From NCBI RefSeq assembly GCF_028769735.1, contig NC_088171.1, forward strand, positions 62,114,216 through 62,178,215: a stretch of 64,000 nucleotides of DNA. The letters are read 5' to 3'. This document shows, in pieces, positions 39,001-53,061 of this stretch (positions within the stretch are counted from its first letter, which is position 1; each line of letters opens with the position of its first letter). The notes beneath the pieces were generated by a model, which did not search any database, had not been told where the DNA came from, and saw only the letters and a program-made list of their open reading frames with translations. The DNA comes from Zonotrichia leucophrys gambelii. Its lineage: Eukaryota; Chordata; Aves; Passeriformes; Passerellidae. The position numbers and the translations under genes are program-made.

Positions 39001-42000
39001 TGCTGGACTATAAACAGATTTTATAAAGCTTCCAGATCAGGATGCTGTGCCTGTTATCAAAGGATATTTCTCAGTGTCCAGCACCAAAACAGAGGCGCAC
39101 AGGGACTTGTCCACTGAACACATCAAATAAGTAGGAACTGAGCACATTTAAACATGCAAGATGTAGCAGATTACAATTGAGTAATTCACTACTGGATTGA
39201 AAATATGAATGTTAAATCATTGCCTTTCCTCATTTCAGTACAACAGACAAATAATTCAATTTTATGTACTCATGCCTACTTTCAGGACTGAAAGTTTTCT
39301 AAAAAAATATTAGTTTATTTCCAGTCACCTTTGAAAATCCATTTTGAAAAAAGAAGCACATACACCTCTCTTTTCAGCTGTTTAGGGGGTATCATGCAGT
39401 TACTGGGACAAACTACTATCAGTTGATGTCCATTCAATCTGTTCATGACCTGGAACTTTGCCTTACCACTCTTTCCCAAAAACAAATTCCTCCAAGATAT
39501 ATTTAGCTTGCTAAAGTCTACAAAGGCCAGCAGAACAGCTTATGGCTTCTGCCACCATCACTAAAACTAAAGAGTGACTGTGAGATCACTGAGAATATGA
39601 AACTGGAACTTGAAAAATTACAATAGGTGAACACCTGAACTAACATTAATTTTTTATAAATAGTGCAGACAAACCAATCTGTATTTCAGAGCATATCCAT
39701 TAAAGAATACTTCAGGCCTGGTATGGAGGAACTGAACACTAGACAACACAGAAGAAAAAGTACATAAAAGAATAAATTTAGCTTCAAAATATCAACAATG
39801 ATAAACTTTACTTCCCACTTCCACTCTGCAACCATCAGTAGAACTTACAAGAGTAATCCCAATTTATATTGGGATTTTGAAGTGAGTAATCTGTTCTCTA
39901 AGTACTTTTCATCTCTGCTCCAGACACAGCACAGGCTGCAGTCTGGGTCTGAGGTGATCCTTGTGAGCCACCTTTTTCTCCCAGTTTGTACACTTGTGAC
40001 TTGTGTCTACACTTCAGACTTGTGTCAGACCAGCAGGACATCCCAGCTACACAGCTTGCTGCAGCCCAGGGTCTGCTCTGCAGCACCCACACACACAGAG
40101 CTGTGTACGGAGGCTTCAGCCCATCCACCCTCAGCAACACCTCAGCTCCACAAAGCAAAGAACAGGAGAGTTAAATCTACTAGAAAGGTTTATCTTTTAG
40201 CAATGTAAAAAAAATCCAATTAGGTTATAACTTGTATTTTCATTCCTTCTGCGATGTCCTGCTGATTTTTCTGCCTTTGCACACAGCACAGACAACATGA
40301 ATTGACAAATTACTTTGGTATTTTTGTTCATTTTACTTTAATTCACTAGATTTTCCATGCATTAAGGCACCTGAGGGTAGCTTGAAGTTGCAAAATGATT
40401 TATGTTTAAAAATGCTAAACCTAGAAATGTTTTTGAAAAACAGCAGGTTTCCTTTTGGAACTCCAACACTCTAAAACTGCAGTACTTGTAAGACATTTCA
40501 ATAATTCCCCCACATGAATGAGAACTTTACCAAGCCCATAGCCATTGAACTCATGCTTGTTCCAATCAAGAAAGGGACTGACCATTTCTACATCTTACCT
40601 GCTTGCTGTCTTTGTTGATCATGGAAAAAAACTGTATACTTCAGTCCAGCTCTGGGTACAGCTCAGCTTCCTGTGCCATAATCTGCTGCATTTTAGTCTG
40701 CATTCCACACTTGTCTTGTCAAACAGCTCCCAGAAATACACTTAAAAGGAAAGGCACCCCTCTTACAAGTAAGTGACCATGGCCATGTTCCAAAGGAAGC
40801 TTATTCCAACATGACATGACCTTAATGAGCTACTCTTTTCTCATGGCTCTTTTTTGATATAAAATAGTCAAAGCTTACTCTGCACATGGTACTATATACC
40901 AAGGGTGGAAAATATAGGCTCCATTTTTAGCTCATTCCTTCAAAATAAAGACTTCACTACTTTGAGAAAAGTGGATCATGCAACTATTTCTAGAACAAAA
41001 CAAGACCTTAAAACAAGAGAAGATAAATCTCACGGCTAGCTAAGAGGTGTGTTGGCAGGAAGCCTAAGCCTTGCCAAGGGCTGTTCAGCACAATAAGACC
41101 TGATATTAAGGAACCCAAATTAACCTGGGCAGCAGCAGATGCAGGCACCAGAGCATGGTGCTCTAAAGTGGGCATTTCACCCTGCTCTTGAGCACAGACA
41201 TATTTTTGAGGCATTCCAAGGGTCAACTGCTCCATTCACTTCACTGAAGACTTAATGATCAGTGTGAATAATTTCAATATGCAAAGCAGTGATGAGTGAT
41301 TTATCAGTCTTTTGGGAAAAGTCCCATTACATTAGGAACAAGGTCAAGTAGCCTGTTTCAGCCAGGCTATGCTACAACAACACACAAATAACTCCAACTC
41401 ATTCTGATGATTAATGCGGATAGAATTTGTTTTGTTGACAGAATTTGGAAAAATCCCAGAAACTCCTCCTCCTTTGAGTCTTAAGCCGGCTTGATATTCC
41501 AGAAATAGCAGGCACAGTACGACTCAGTGCTTTTCTGTCCCTACATACAGCTTCATACGCAAAACATGAGTTATTCAAATGAGCAAATACAGACTGATTG
41601 CTTCTGTCTTAGTCACTCAAAATTCAAAGCCAGCCATGAACAAAACATCTTGCACAACACCGTGCAACCGAAGTTTCAAAGCATGCTGCAAATATTAACT
41701 GATTTACCTTCAGCAGCCACATATTAAATATGCACCCTTCCCTACACCAATTCTTTTCATCTTATAAATGTAGACAAGTAGTTTCAGAATTTCCATAACT
41801 CGACCAAGCCACACAGGATGCCTATGCAAACAAGCCAAGATCCTAGCCAAGTTGTCCCTGCCTTCAGGCCTGTCCCTGAACACAAAGCCATTGCCTAGAT
41901 TCATATGCACTATTGCAGTCTACATCCTTTAGAGGCCAGATAGGTGATATAAATTTTTGACAAGTTTAAAGGCAATCATAAAACCCAACTTTTCAGTAAT

Positions 42001-45000
42001 TTGGGTTGCACAGCAAATGAACAGAAAAGACTGAACAGTAGAACAAATTAACTCCTTTCTATGGGACAAGGTTAAAAGAAAAATTAAAATCCTTCCTCCC
42101 CCCTCCCCTCAAAAAACTAACTCAAATAGATATAATAGCTCTAACTCCCCATGTGTGCTCAAACACAGCTCTTGCAGATGTGCTACCAGCTGTCTCAGAA
42201 CATCTATTGAAGTCTAACCACGGCCTTAGAAGGATGACAGCTGATGGGTGAGCTCCAAGAGAATCTCCAGATTTCACAGGACTCACTGAAAAACAACTGC
42301 ATTCTCATTTTGACACAACACTTCAGAAATCTCCACTTGCTTTATCTGTAGTCTCAGAATTAGCCTGACCTGGTAAAAATTGTTAAAGAGGATTCAGTTG
42401 CAGATCGGAGTTTCTAAAAAATGGCTGAAATGTAAGTGAAACTGCTGATGTTGAGATTGGCAAGACACAAACTGCCAGTCTGAAAAGTCATCTAAACTAT
42501 TGATTTGAAAATATCACATACTGTGAAGTAAAAAACACATGCTTCAGGTAAAAAGCTACTGCAGTCAAGCATAAGCAGGTATTTCATATGATGATAGCAA
42601 AGGCATGGGTAAATGAAAAATGAAAAGCCTATGTTTTCCACTATACATTATATGATTCCATATGAATTTGTTGTAAACAGCAATAAGTAGTTCAGAATCA
42701 AGAAGGATTGACTGGAACCTGCCCCAGGAATGTAATTTTAATCTCTTTGAGGTGTAACATTATGACAAATCTCACATATATAAATGCTTCTATCTACAGA
42801 GCTAATGGAATGTTAATGGCTCTTCCTCACCATGTCTACAGGATAGAACAAGGAAAATATACATTGATGCTTATTTAGTCCCATCATACACACAAGTACA
42901 ACCTGTTGGGCTAAGGAACAGAAAAGAGAAACCAAGGGCACTCATAAAATGCAGTTGCATCACTTGAATTACCTACCCAGAGGAGCCTCTTGCACTTCTA
43001 GGCCCTGTAAACCACACGTAAATCCAGCAACATGAAACTCAAAGCAGAGAAGTAGAAGATTCTCAAGCATAACACAATCCCCAAGCAAATGGGGAAAAAA
43101 TATCTTTGCTTTATTTCCAGCATAATATAAAATGGATCTTGGGTAATTAACATTATTTCATTTATTATTTAAGGCATAAAGTGAGCAGCTTTACTCCACA
43201 AATTTCTTACTTTTTCAGTACATCTAATTCTGTACAAGTTGGCCCATGGCAGTGAACTTTCACATTTCCACAACTTTCTAATCTCCATTCATTTTCACAA
43301 CAGCCAGGATTAGAACTTTGCTATAGTCTGCAAAAGAAACCTAAATTTTATTCCTGTATCTGTTTCACGATCTTTTTCCTCCAAGTTCCATCTGCATTAA
43401 GTTGTACCTAGAAGCCATTTATTGATTTCAAATGCCTTGCTTCCACTTATTTCTCCTGATACCTAATGCCACAGGGAATATAGATTTAGGTTTTAGCTAT
43501 CACTTTTAAAAGAGTTAAAATTATAAGCTATTTGAGCCAGATATGTCTAAACACTTATTAAATTGTAGCTTCCGGCTACTTATTGACTTTTTCAGAACTA
43601 CCTTCACACCTCATCTATTTTCTACTTTATCAGTTTTCTGAAAAGAAGGAGATATGGGCTTAAGGTATCATACCCAGTAGCCAGATAAGCCTCTGCTGAG
43701 GTTAATTCCCAACCATCATCCCCAGTTCAGACTATCAGCAAAATTTAGTGCTTGTGAAAACTCCAGACTAAGCACAGCAGAAATGAAAGCTCACTCTTTA
43801 CACACACAACCGGTAAATGCAGCACAGCAATCAGCAGCACAAGCTGCTTCACAAAATCCCACCAACAAGTTAGGAAAAAGCTTCATCTGGAAACATTTAG
43901 GACAAAGTAGCAGATCTACTTCTATGCCCAGCAGAGTAAGGAAGCCTGTTCATGGCAGAGGAGTAAAGATGAGCTGGGACAGAAAAGCAAAGACAGCATG
44001 GGCAGGTGTGCAAAGGTGTATCCCAGCCCCTTTCTCCATGCCCTGACTCATGCAGAGCAGACACACCAGCCCATGCAGCTGCTACAGAGCTATGCCTGGA
44101 GAGGCTGAATAGCTCTGTACCAACGCTGAGATACCCATTTTAGCCTCACACATTATTTCTGTACAGTGTCTCCTGTCAATCCTGAGTGCAGGTTTGGTAC
44201 CCTTGTTAGAGGCAGTTTTGTTAAATTACCATCATTTGCACAAAAAAAGCACCAGAAAATATTCTTCCAGTACAGTATTGCATGCAATAAGACAAGCCTA
44301 TTTTGAAACTTTCAGCAGCACTTACAAGTGCTGAAGTTAAAACATGCCAGTTTTGCGTAGGAAAATTTAGCTTTATGGCCTCAGAGTGCTTTCATCAAGC
44401 ACAAACCAGTTCGAACATTAGTTTGAGACATGTATTATTTGATGTAACAGCAGCTCCCAAAAATAAAAAGAACATTTTGACAAACAAGAGAAGGTGGGTG
44501 AGGATCCATTTTCTCATCTTATTTGGCAGCCACATCTCAGGATTTCAAGGACTGTCACAAGGAGTGATGCTGGTGTATTACAGCAGGCAGAGCTGCACTT
44601 TAAATGTGCACAGTGCTGTCTAGCAGTTCTCAATTTCCTTCAAGGAAAAGGCAGAAGATTTGCTGGAAGAGCTCCATAGGTCAGAAGGAGTCAATTTTTT
44701 TGGGTTGTTACCTTCTTCCTACCCCAGGCTCCACACTGGGAGTATCTTCCTTTGGCTGGACTTACCTATGTCTTTCCTACTTTGAAGGCAACGTAAAGAG
44801 CAACAACACAAAACCTACATTTCATTACACAGCTCAAGGTATTGAAAAAGCCATTTTGATCTATCTCCTTTCTGAACTTCCTTACTTTTAAGACTTCAAG
44901 GCCCATAGTTATCCACAATTTATGTTTTGTGATGTGAGAGGGATCTTTATACAAAGTTCTCTTTTTTGTTTGTCAGTGACAGGAGTTTAATCTGGTGTCT

Positions 45001-47094
45001 CCCATGATCACTAGCCTTTCTTTATATATTTATATCTTATGATTTCACCTTTTTCTTGCTTTCAAAGATGAATTTTTAAAAATAGCATATCAAGTTCCTA
45101 CAAGTCACATAACGCATTCCACTCTGGCACATTATCTGCCCAAATGTTTGATACTGACATTATTTTTTTAGAAAGCTTTTGGTGAACTCTAGAGGTAAAT
45201 TTTTTTAAAAAGTCAAAAACCAAAAGTAAACTACTTTTTTATTTAATATATATTTTGCAGAAGTAAAAATGCTTATGGTTGTAAACGCCCCTGGCTAAAG
45301 GTTTATGGTCACTTCCAGTAGGAAAAGACATTATTACCTTTAGTATTTTAAACATTTTAGAAGAGAAAAATCCAACAGTAATTAATGAGAAGCTGATAGA
45401 TACAAAGGGAAGGGTGGCAGACAGAGGACATCAGGAGGCCAATGTCTACATGGAAAGCCTAGACTACCTAGCTTCAGTCCATAAAGTTACTGATTTGTAA
45501 CCAAGGGCATTGGTTTGTAATTAGTCTTTATTTATTTCAACTGGCCTTGAAACCATGACCCTGAAAAACAGTACCACCTCTAAGTACATTAACAGACTCC
45601 TTTAGGTAAGGAAAGTTTAAAAAAGTCATCTCTGAGTGCCATCCTGTCTGGATGCATCCAGCCAGATAGAGGAAGACAAGTATTAATTCAGCTTTAGGGT
45701 CATCAGCACAGCTGGGCAGGATCTAAGCTGAAATACAGCTGGTAATCCAGGCTATGAACACAGCATGGCTCACACAGTAAAAGATAACCTGGAATCATCA
45801 AGGTCTCCAAAGTGCAGGTAGAGCAGATGGCTTCCTGTCTTTGAAATCACTGCATTTCAGGTTCATCCACACATTCAGCCTTTATAAAGTACAGAAGTTA
45901 GCTGCCACAAAGTGCCTAACCCTTTACTAAAGATCCCACTCTAAGGTCTTCCAACTAAAATACTAAAATTGAACTCAGATAAAAGTATTTACAACTGTTC
46001 TAAAACTGGGAAAATAAAGACAGCCTGAGACTACCATGTTAGGTTCACATTTTCACGTTGTCCTCTTCCTCAGTCTCACCAGCTCTGTCTCTGCTAGCAT
46101 TCCTTTAAAATTCTGTCAACACAGATATTTAGCCAGCAAAGCTGCAATTTAGATTGAATTTAAGCTCTATAAAGCTAAGTTTAATGTTTAGCACATAAGA
46201 CAATATACAGCACCATGCCTACTGCTCCAGTGGCCCTTCCCTTACTAAAAATCAATTATTACCATAAAGTAACAAGTACTCGACAGCACCTACTTGCAAC
46301 TGTGGAGGAGAAAAGGTATTACATTCTTTCAAAGGTTAAGTGCAGAGAACAAAATGTGTGGTCTTGATGTAAATAAAAATTAAAAGTCTTCCAAATGCAA
46401 GAGAAGAGAATACAACATCCTTTAGTTGAATTTAAATCAGATTCATAAGAATTCTGTCATGTGAAAATCCTTTACAGTTACTGTCACATTCCATCTGACT
46501 CCAGGAAACTCTGTGATGCTTTCCAACAGATCCAGAGGACACGTTAAGAGAACATTTCTCCTCTCCTGGATGAGGAATCACAGGGGCCAGAATGAGCTAC
46601 ATGCAGTGTATGGACAATTGACAAATACCCACATAAAAAGAAGTGGTCTAATAGTAGCTAGATATTGTCAACCACAGTCTTACATCAAAAGATCATTACA
46701 GTAATTTTTAATAATTTATTTCACAAACCAAACACCCATGACAGGGAGAGAGGGTTTATACATGTAATGGTAGTGGTGAAGAGGCAACTGTAATGGAGAG
46801 GGAACAAAGGCAGTATACAGACTGACAGGAAAAAAATCAGGAAATAAAAACCACTACCAATCCAGGCCAATTTCCAACTGTATTTTTTCACATTTGAAAG
46901 CAAAGTATTTGTTAGGTCCAGGATATAATCTGCCAATTTGCTTCTTTAAAATGACAGACATTTTATCACAAAAAAAAAGGAAATAAATCAAAAGAAAAGT
47001 TTGTTTATTGTTTCCACCAAGTCTGGATTTAAAAAAGGAAAAAAAAATAAAATATCTGTACTCAAACTTACAATAATATATTCAGAAAACAAAC
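33061..47094. other. Intronic sequence with microsatellites, no recognised gene
   Basis: About 14 kb with no exon, RNA gene or clear transposon seen by eye. It contains the TA microsatellite near 36.05 kb. Open frames at 37434-37859 (minus, 141 codons) and 39798-40208 (plus, 136 codons) have no splice or domain support. Confidence 0.5.
36034..36101. repeat. Two-block (TA)n microsatellite
   Basis: A perfect run of about 13 TA units at 36035-36059 is followed by a degenerate TATG/TGTG spacer and a second TA run at about 36088-36101. Probably polymorphic in length. Confidence 0.93.
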
Positions 47095-48500
47095 ATCGAG
47101 TCATTCAGGTTGGAAAAGACCTCTAAAATCTTAGAGGTCTTAGTACTGCCAAATCCATCACTAAACCATGTCACTTAGTGCCACACCTATGAGCCTTTTA
47201 AATGCCTCCAGGGATGGTGACTCAATCACTTCCCTGGGTTGCCTGGTCTGGTCCTTGACAGCCCTTTCTGTGAAGAAACTTTTCCTAATATCTAATTTAA
47301 TCCTCCCCCGGTAAAACTTGAGACCATTTTGTCTTGTCCTGTTGCTGCTTGCCTGGCAGAAGAGACCGGCCCCCACCTGGCTACAGTCTCCTTTCAGCAG
47401 TCATAGTGAGGGACAAGGTCCCTTCTGATCCTCCCTTTCCCCAGGCTAAACACCCCCAGCTCCCTCAGCTGCTCCTCATCACACTTGTGCTCCAGACCCC
47501 TCCCCAGCCTTGCTGCCTTTCTTTGGACGCACTCCAGCCACTCAATGTCTTTGTTGAGGTGAGGGACCCAAACCTGGATACAGGACTTGAAGCACAGCCT
47601 CACCAGTGCCAAGTACAGGGGACAATCCCTGCCCTGCTCCTGCTGGCCACACCATTGCTGACACAGGCCAGGATGCCATTGGCCTTTTGGCCACTGGGGC
47701 ACTGCTGGCTCCTGTTTGGCTACTGTTGACCAGCACCCCCAGGTCCTCTTTTCCTGGGCAGCTTTCCAGCCATACTGCCCCCAGCCTGGAGCACTGCCTG
47801 GGGTTGCTGTGGCTGAAGTTAAGTTCAACTTCGTACAACTGGCCTCAGCCCATCCATCCAGCCTGTCCAGATGCCTCACCAGAGCCCTGCTACCCTCCAG
47901 CAGATTGACACTCCCACACAGCTTGGCCCTCAAACTGACTGAGGATGCACTTGATCCTCTTGTTCAGATCACTGATAAAGGTTTTTATCAGGACTGGCCC
48001 CAATCCAGCCCTGGGGAACAGCGATTGTGATCAGCCACCAGCAGGACCAAACTCCCTTTGTTACCAACTCTCTGGGCAGAGAGCTTCTAATCCAGCACAG
48101 AGTGCATTCATCTAAAGCATGAGCAGGCAGCTTCTCCCGGAGAATGCTATGGGAGTCTTTACTGCAGCCTAGAAAGACAACATCCACAGCCTTTCCCTCA
48201 CCCTCTAAAGGGGTCACTTGCTCAGAGAAGGGGAGTGCCTCTGACAGCTCCTTCAGCACCCTCAGACGGATCCCACCCAACCCAACAGACTTATGTCCAC
48301 ATGGCACAGCAGGCCACTGACCATTTCCCCTTGGATTATGGGAGCTTCATTCTGCTCTCTGTCCCTATTTTCTCTCTCAGGAGTCTGGGTACACTGAGCT
48401 TAACTGGTCTGACTGTTAAAGACTAAGCAAAGAAAGCATTAAGGACCTCAGCCTTCTCCTCACCCTTTATTTGTTTACAGGCTTTATTTGTTACAAGCTT
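47095..48500 (-). mobile_element. Long CR1 LINE copy with internal deletion (minus orientation)
   Basis: The best preserved CR1 here, about 1.4 kb. The 3' end at low coordinates reads tcattcaggttggaaaagac, followed in order by the actaaaccatgtcacttagt, gggatggtgactcaatcact, ctccctcagctgctcctcat, gaccagcacccccaggtcct, acaacatccacagcctttcc and ggtctgactgttaaagacta blocks. At about 48232 the text jumps from the 'gggtcactt...' block to the 'agctccttcagcaccctcag' block. From memory of other CR1 copies this skips a few hundred bases, so an internal deletion is inferred. The left end of the element body, near 48500, is approximate. Confidence 0.96.
47394..47933 (-). pseudogene. CR1 ORF2 remnant with two frame shifts
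   Basis: The minus strand encodes recognisable CR1 ORF2 segments in alternating frames. SRALVRHLDRLDGWAEASCT is in one frame. NPRQCSRLGAVWLESCPGKE then DLGVLV are in a second. LYLALVRLCFKSCIQVWVPH and RELGVFSLGKGRIRRDLVPH are back in the first. At least two compensating frameshifts therefore exist, although one frame stays open for 179 codons. The product would be non-functional: it lacks the catalytic reverse-transcriptase motifs, which lie further upstream. Confidence 0.9.
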
Positions 48501-51500
48501 TTAGGAGCTATTAATCATCACTGGGTCCTGCAAGCACACACAGTGTATTTTCCATTAATCATCTGGCACTTAATACACAATGTTGCAAGTGGCTTTGAAC
48601 CAATACATTTTGCCAATACTTCCAAGTTGTAAAACCAACAAAGCCTGTACTTCATTGCAGAGTTTCTTGCACTTGCCACACCTGAAGCTCCTTTATCAGG
48701 CCCCCCACCTGCAGCCCAGGTGTTTTCAGTGTCCACACCCCCAACAACCCATCCATGCCAGGACTCCCATCATCTCTCAGTACAAAACCAACTTTCAGCT
48801 CCAAGAACATCAGCAGACTTTGTCAACTTTTGTCCAAGCTCCACAAGAGCCCTGAGATAAGCCCCAAACCTTTGTAGCTCTCAGACTGCCCCACAGAGGG
48901 TGACTTCACTTCTCCTGGACTCTCCAGCCCACTGCACCCTGCCCTGCCTGTACCCCCAGGCAGCAGGTAAAATCTCCAGCTATACTCAAATCCAGAAGGC
49001 CTGCACAGCCTGGTCTTCCTGATGCTAAGTAATGTATTTTTGTCCCATTTTGTGCAATCCTTAAATTGACAATTGATATGGGATCATCAAAATCATTATT
49101 ACAATTGCTGTATTTGATTTTAAACTGCACACATAGTCCAAACTCCCCAACAAATGTGAACTCTTACACACAGAGCACAATTACATCTTCAGATCAAAGC
49201 AAACACTCAAGATAACAGGTGTAATTTCTTCAAAAATGTCCTGCACAAAAGGACATTAATTATTCACAACTTAGCCAGTGTTATTAAGCAGAAACAAGAT
49301 TGATCTACAGCAGATGGATTGAAGAAACTATTTTTTGAACACTGTTTAAAAAAACACAAACTTAAATGTTTGAAGCTCCTAATACCTCATTTTTTGCTGA
49401 GGTTACTCGAGATCCTGCATTACATTTACTTTCAAAAGCAATATTCAGCACTTATGGCAAATAGATTATTAGCCCCTTTTCAAAACTTTGAATGACTTCT
49501 TATCTTTCTGTCCCCTACTATCTTTTCACAGAATCAATATACAGTTACCTTCTTTCCTTAAAAATAAAAGTTAATATTAAAGGTAAAGCTTTACTTTAGT
49601 GTCATAAAAGAAACAGCCGCTTCACTTTTCTTACACTTTCTGATTTGTTGAAGTCCTAGCTAAGGACATTTCATGAAGATCTCTATTCTTTCAAACAGGG
49701 CGTAACTTCAAGAAATTCTTGCAAGGCTTAAACTATTCAAAAGGTTAAGGCACGCACTAAAAAGGTACAGATCAGTCATCATTAAGCTCAGGCTGAAGAT
49801 TTAAATTAAGTAGGGGCAAAAAATGTCCATCACAAATACATGAAAGATGACACCAACAGCTCCTGAATTTTCACAAGGTCTCTGAGATTAGGGAGGAAGC
49901 AGACTCAGGTTAAGACCATGTTTAGGAAGCACACAGTAAAATCACAGAAGGGTACATTTTTTCAACAGATCCACAACAAAACCCATACAAAATTAACAAC
50001 TGGAAACAAGTGCCAGTAGCATATATAAACAGGTATGTTTACTGACCCATCCATTTGAAACAAATTGTTAGTGAAATAAACAATTAAGTGGTAGAATTTA
50101 ATTGCTTAAAACCATTTACAAAAGCAGTAAAAGCCACACATAACATCCCATTCCACTGGCACACAGAAGTATTCTGAGAAGTATGAAGAATGGAGTATTT
50201 ACTAGAAAATAAACTTGTAAAATCTCTGTCAAATGCAGATATTCTACATATTCCACCCTTGATTTCACAGGAAGATTCCAGTTTCAACATAGGCATTTAA
50301 GGGGGTCTCCACTGTACTACAGAAGCAAATTTTATATATACTGTTAGGATGACTGTCTCAAAGAGGAAAACTTATTACATCTGTTTCAAGGTACTGTATA
50401 TTAAACACCAGTACCTCTGAAAAAGTGGGCATTATTCCTTTAAAAAGTCACTGTTCATAGATGTTTATGATTTAATTTTAACAGTACACTGCAAATAATA
50501 TGGTAATGAAGTTTTCAAGTTGCTTTTGTTTCCTTATTTGCTAATTGTACATCTAGTGTCCTTTTTACCACGCATGAAAATATTAAAGGAATCTTACAAG
50601 CAGAAGTAATCCTAGCTGGTAATTATATTTGTTGCCCACACATATAAAAAAAATCTCAAGATATGTACAAGTAATCAACATATGCCAGTCTAGAGATTAA
50701 GTACAATATGAGCTATAAGGCTGTTTTGTTTTTTTAATCCCTTCAAAGAAACTGCCATTGCATTTGAAAGAAAAATTCTATATGACCCTTAAATCCTTTA
50801 TTTTTACACATTTATTACCACAAGAGACAGTCATTAGCCAGAATATTATCTTCAGTGCATTTTGTATTATTATCTGATGGCTTAAATAAAGTCTGAATAC
50901 ACATGTATCTTCTGTTTTTTCAATACACTGGTCTTGTTTAATGTGTATACAAATATGCCATGTCATGGTCAGTGTCCTCAGCCTCACAACACAAAGCACT
51001 ACCAGAAATACTTTGTAAAGCTACACTACAAGTATACAGGCAACTAAAGTAGCCTTGCAAGAAATGTATTCTCACTGTGATTAAGAAATAATGATGAAAA
51101 ATTGAAACTGTTAGAATTTTAATTATACCAGACTAGTATAGTGAATTTAACCTGAAAGATAAATAAATGTTTATTTGCAAAAATGGTCATGCCATTCAGG
51201 GTATAGTAAGGTCTATAAGCATATGGGAAACTGATTTTTTGCCTACCAGACTTCTCAGGAAATTGAATTAACACAAATTAATATAAAGCATATGGGTTTC
51301 AGAAATATAAGTACCACCTTACTAGGGGGAAGATTTCATAGAGCAATGACATAGTATGAATTACTTCCCTCAGGAAGAAAGCAGGTTTCTGATCAATCTT
51401 TGAGAACTGAGGACTCTTAGCAACGCAAAGGACTAGAAGACTCGTCCAATAATGCCTACGACTTTATTTCATCAGCACCCTGAGCTACCTAGCATACAGC

Positions 51501-53061
51501 AGTATTTGCAGACATTTAACATAGAGGCACTGACCAGCAATGCCTACCTGACAAAAGCCAAAACAGCCACCATGCCACACCCTGCAATCACCCAAGTGAG
51601 ACACCTCATCAGCTTTGGAAGCCACATCAGCTACCACACATCCCACAGAGAAGCAAGCCTCTGTGCCTCTCCACAAGAGAAGATCAAATCTGCATTTATG
51701 AGACATAAGCTAAACTTTCTTCTTCCCCCAAACAGAAGCCTTTTATCATCCCTTATCATTGGCCCCACCATAAATTCCACTGTCCCTTTTTTTCAGGGAT
51801 ATGTGACTAAGCAGCCATTCTCAACCTTTATTTACCTTTGAAGTCAGCTGGTTTTATTTCAGACCTTATGTCTGTGTATGCAAAAGCACATCTGCTACTT
51901 CAATTCTTATGCAATAAAACCGAATCAGCCTTACCCATAAATGTTGCACAGATTATAGTCTTTTCTGAGGTGTATGTTCCAAATCTTGTGTTAGCACTTT
52001 CAAAGGTAATTAACCACCTTGGAATGAAAATAAAAACAGCAACAGCCACCAAGACTCCTCACAAAAGATATGGTCCAATCTGGAGGGGCACTCACCAAAT
52101 CATACAGCATCCCAGAAAGACACAGTGGCCTTTAAAAATTTACAAAATATGATTAGATTAAAACTAGTGTTTAGCTACTATTACATGAAAACAGCAATTT
52201 CTCTCAGACCCAATGTTAAAACCATATTCCTATCCTCCTATGTCTTTTCTGTCATATGAAATTAGTATTATGAAATCCTAGAATGTTGCTGAGCTTTGAG
52301 TATGTAGTTCTGATAATTAATGAACCAGTTCACAAATGTCAAGAACAGGTTGGTATTTGCTCCAGATAATCTGTCTCCTGCCTTCCAAAGATCTGACATT
52401 ACATCAGTTTATAACACATCGTGGAATATTATGTCACAAGTCAAGCTGTGAAACACATTACAATTCAACAGGATATTGCTTCTGACAATGTAAATTGATT
52501 CTTGAATGCTAAAACAATCCCATTCTGCCCCCAACAAACTCAAGAGCTGATGGACACAAGACAATGAATGTATTTTTGGATTTAAGTGGAAAGAGTCTAA
52601 GTCACATATGCTGACCTTGTGTCATGTAAATGCACACCAACTCTACAGTAAATGGCAAAAATTGATTTGGAGCAAAAATATATTGAATACTAAACTTCAA
52701 GTTGCCTTTCACCAGATAAATATTCATCAGTTTTCTTTCTTTCTCTCCCATACTAATAATACACACATAGTGCATTCCTGCTTTAGACTCTTACAAAAAA
52801 AAAAAAACCAGGATAGACTTATTACACTAAAAATACATCAAAACATATAGTAGGTAGTTAAGAGCCTCCCTGCTGACTGTTTGTTTTGGTTGGGGTCTTT
52901 TTTTGTGGGAAAAGTACAAAAATACACACAATACTTTTGCAGGGTAAAGGTTGTTACCTTGATGCAGCAGAAACACATCTTCCAATCTGAATTCTATATA
53001 AAGAAAACAATGCATGGAAGACACAGAACAAGAGTTTCCCCCATAGCTAAAAATCAACAGA
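48501..53061. other. Intronic sequence, nothing recognised
   Basis: A C-rich, relatively GC-rich stretch at about 48.65-48.97 kb follows the CR1, then AT-rich unique sequence. No exon or transposon could be named. The C-rich part has no splice-bounded coding frame. Confidence 0.5.

Noticed and set aside
39798..40208. 136-codon plus-strand open frame
   Set aside because: Overlapping open frames in other phases and no domain or splice evidence; consistent with a GC-richer patch that has few stops.
48650..48970. C-rich stretch after the long CR1, considered as a processed pseudogene or exon
   Set aside because: No recognisable protein, poly-A tail or target-site duplication, and the open frames are short.
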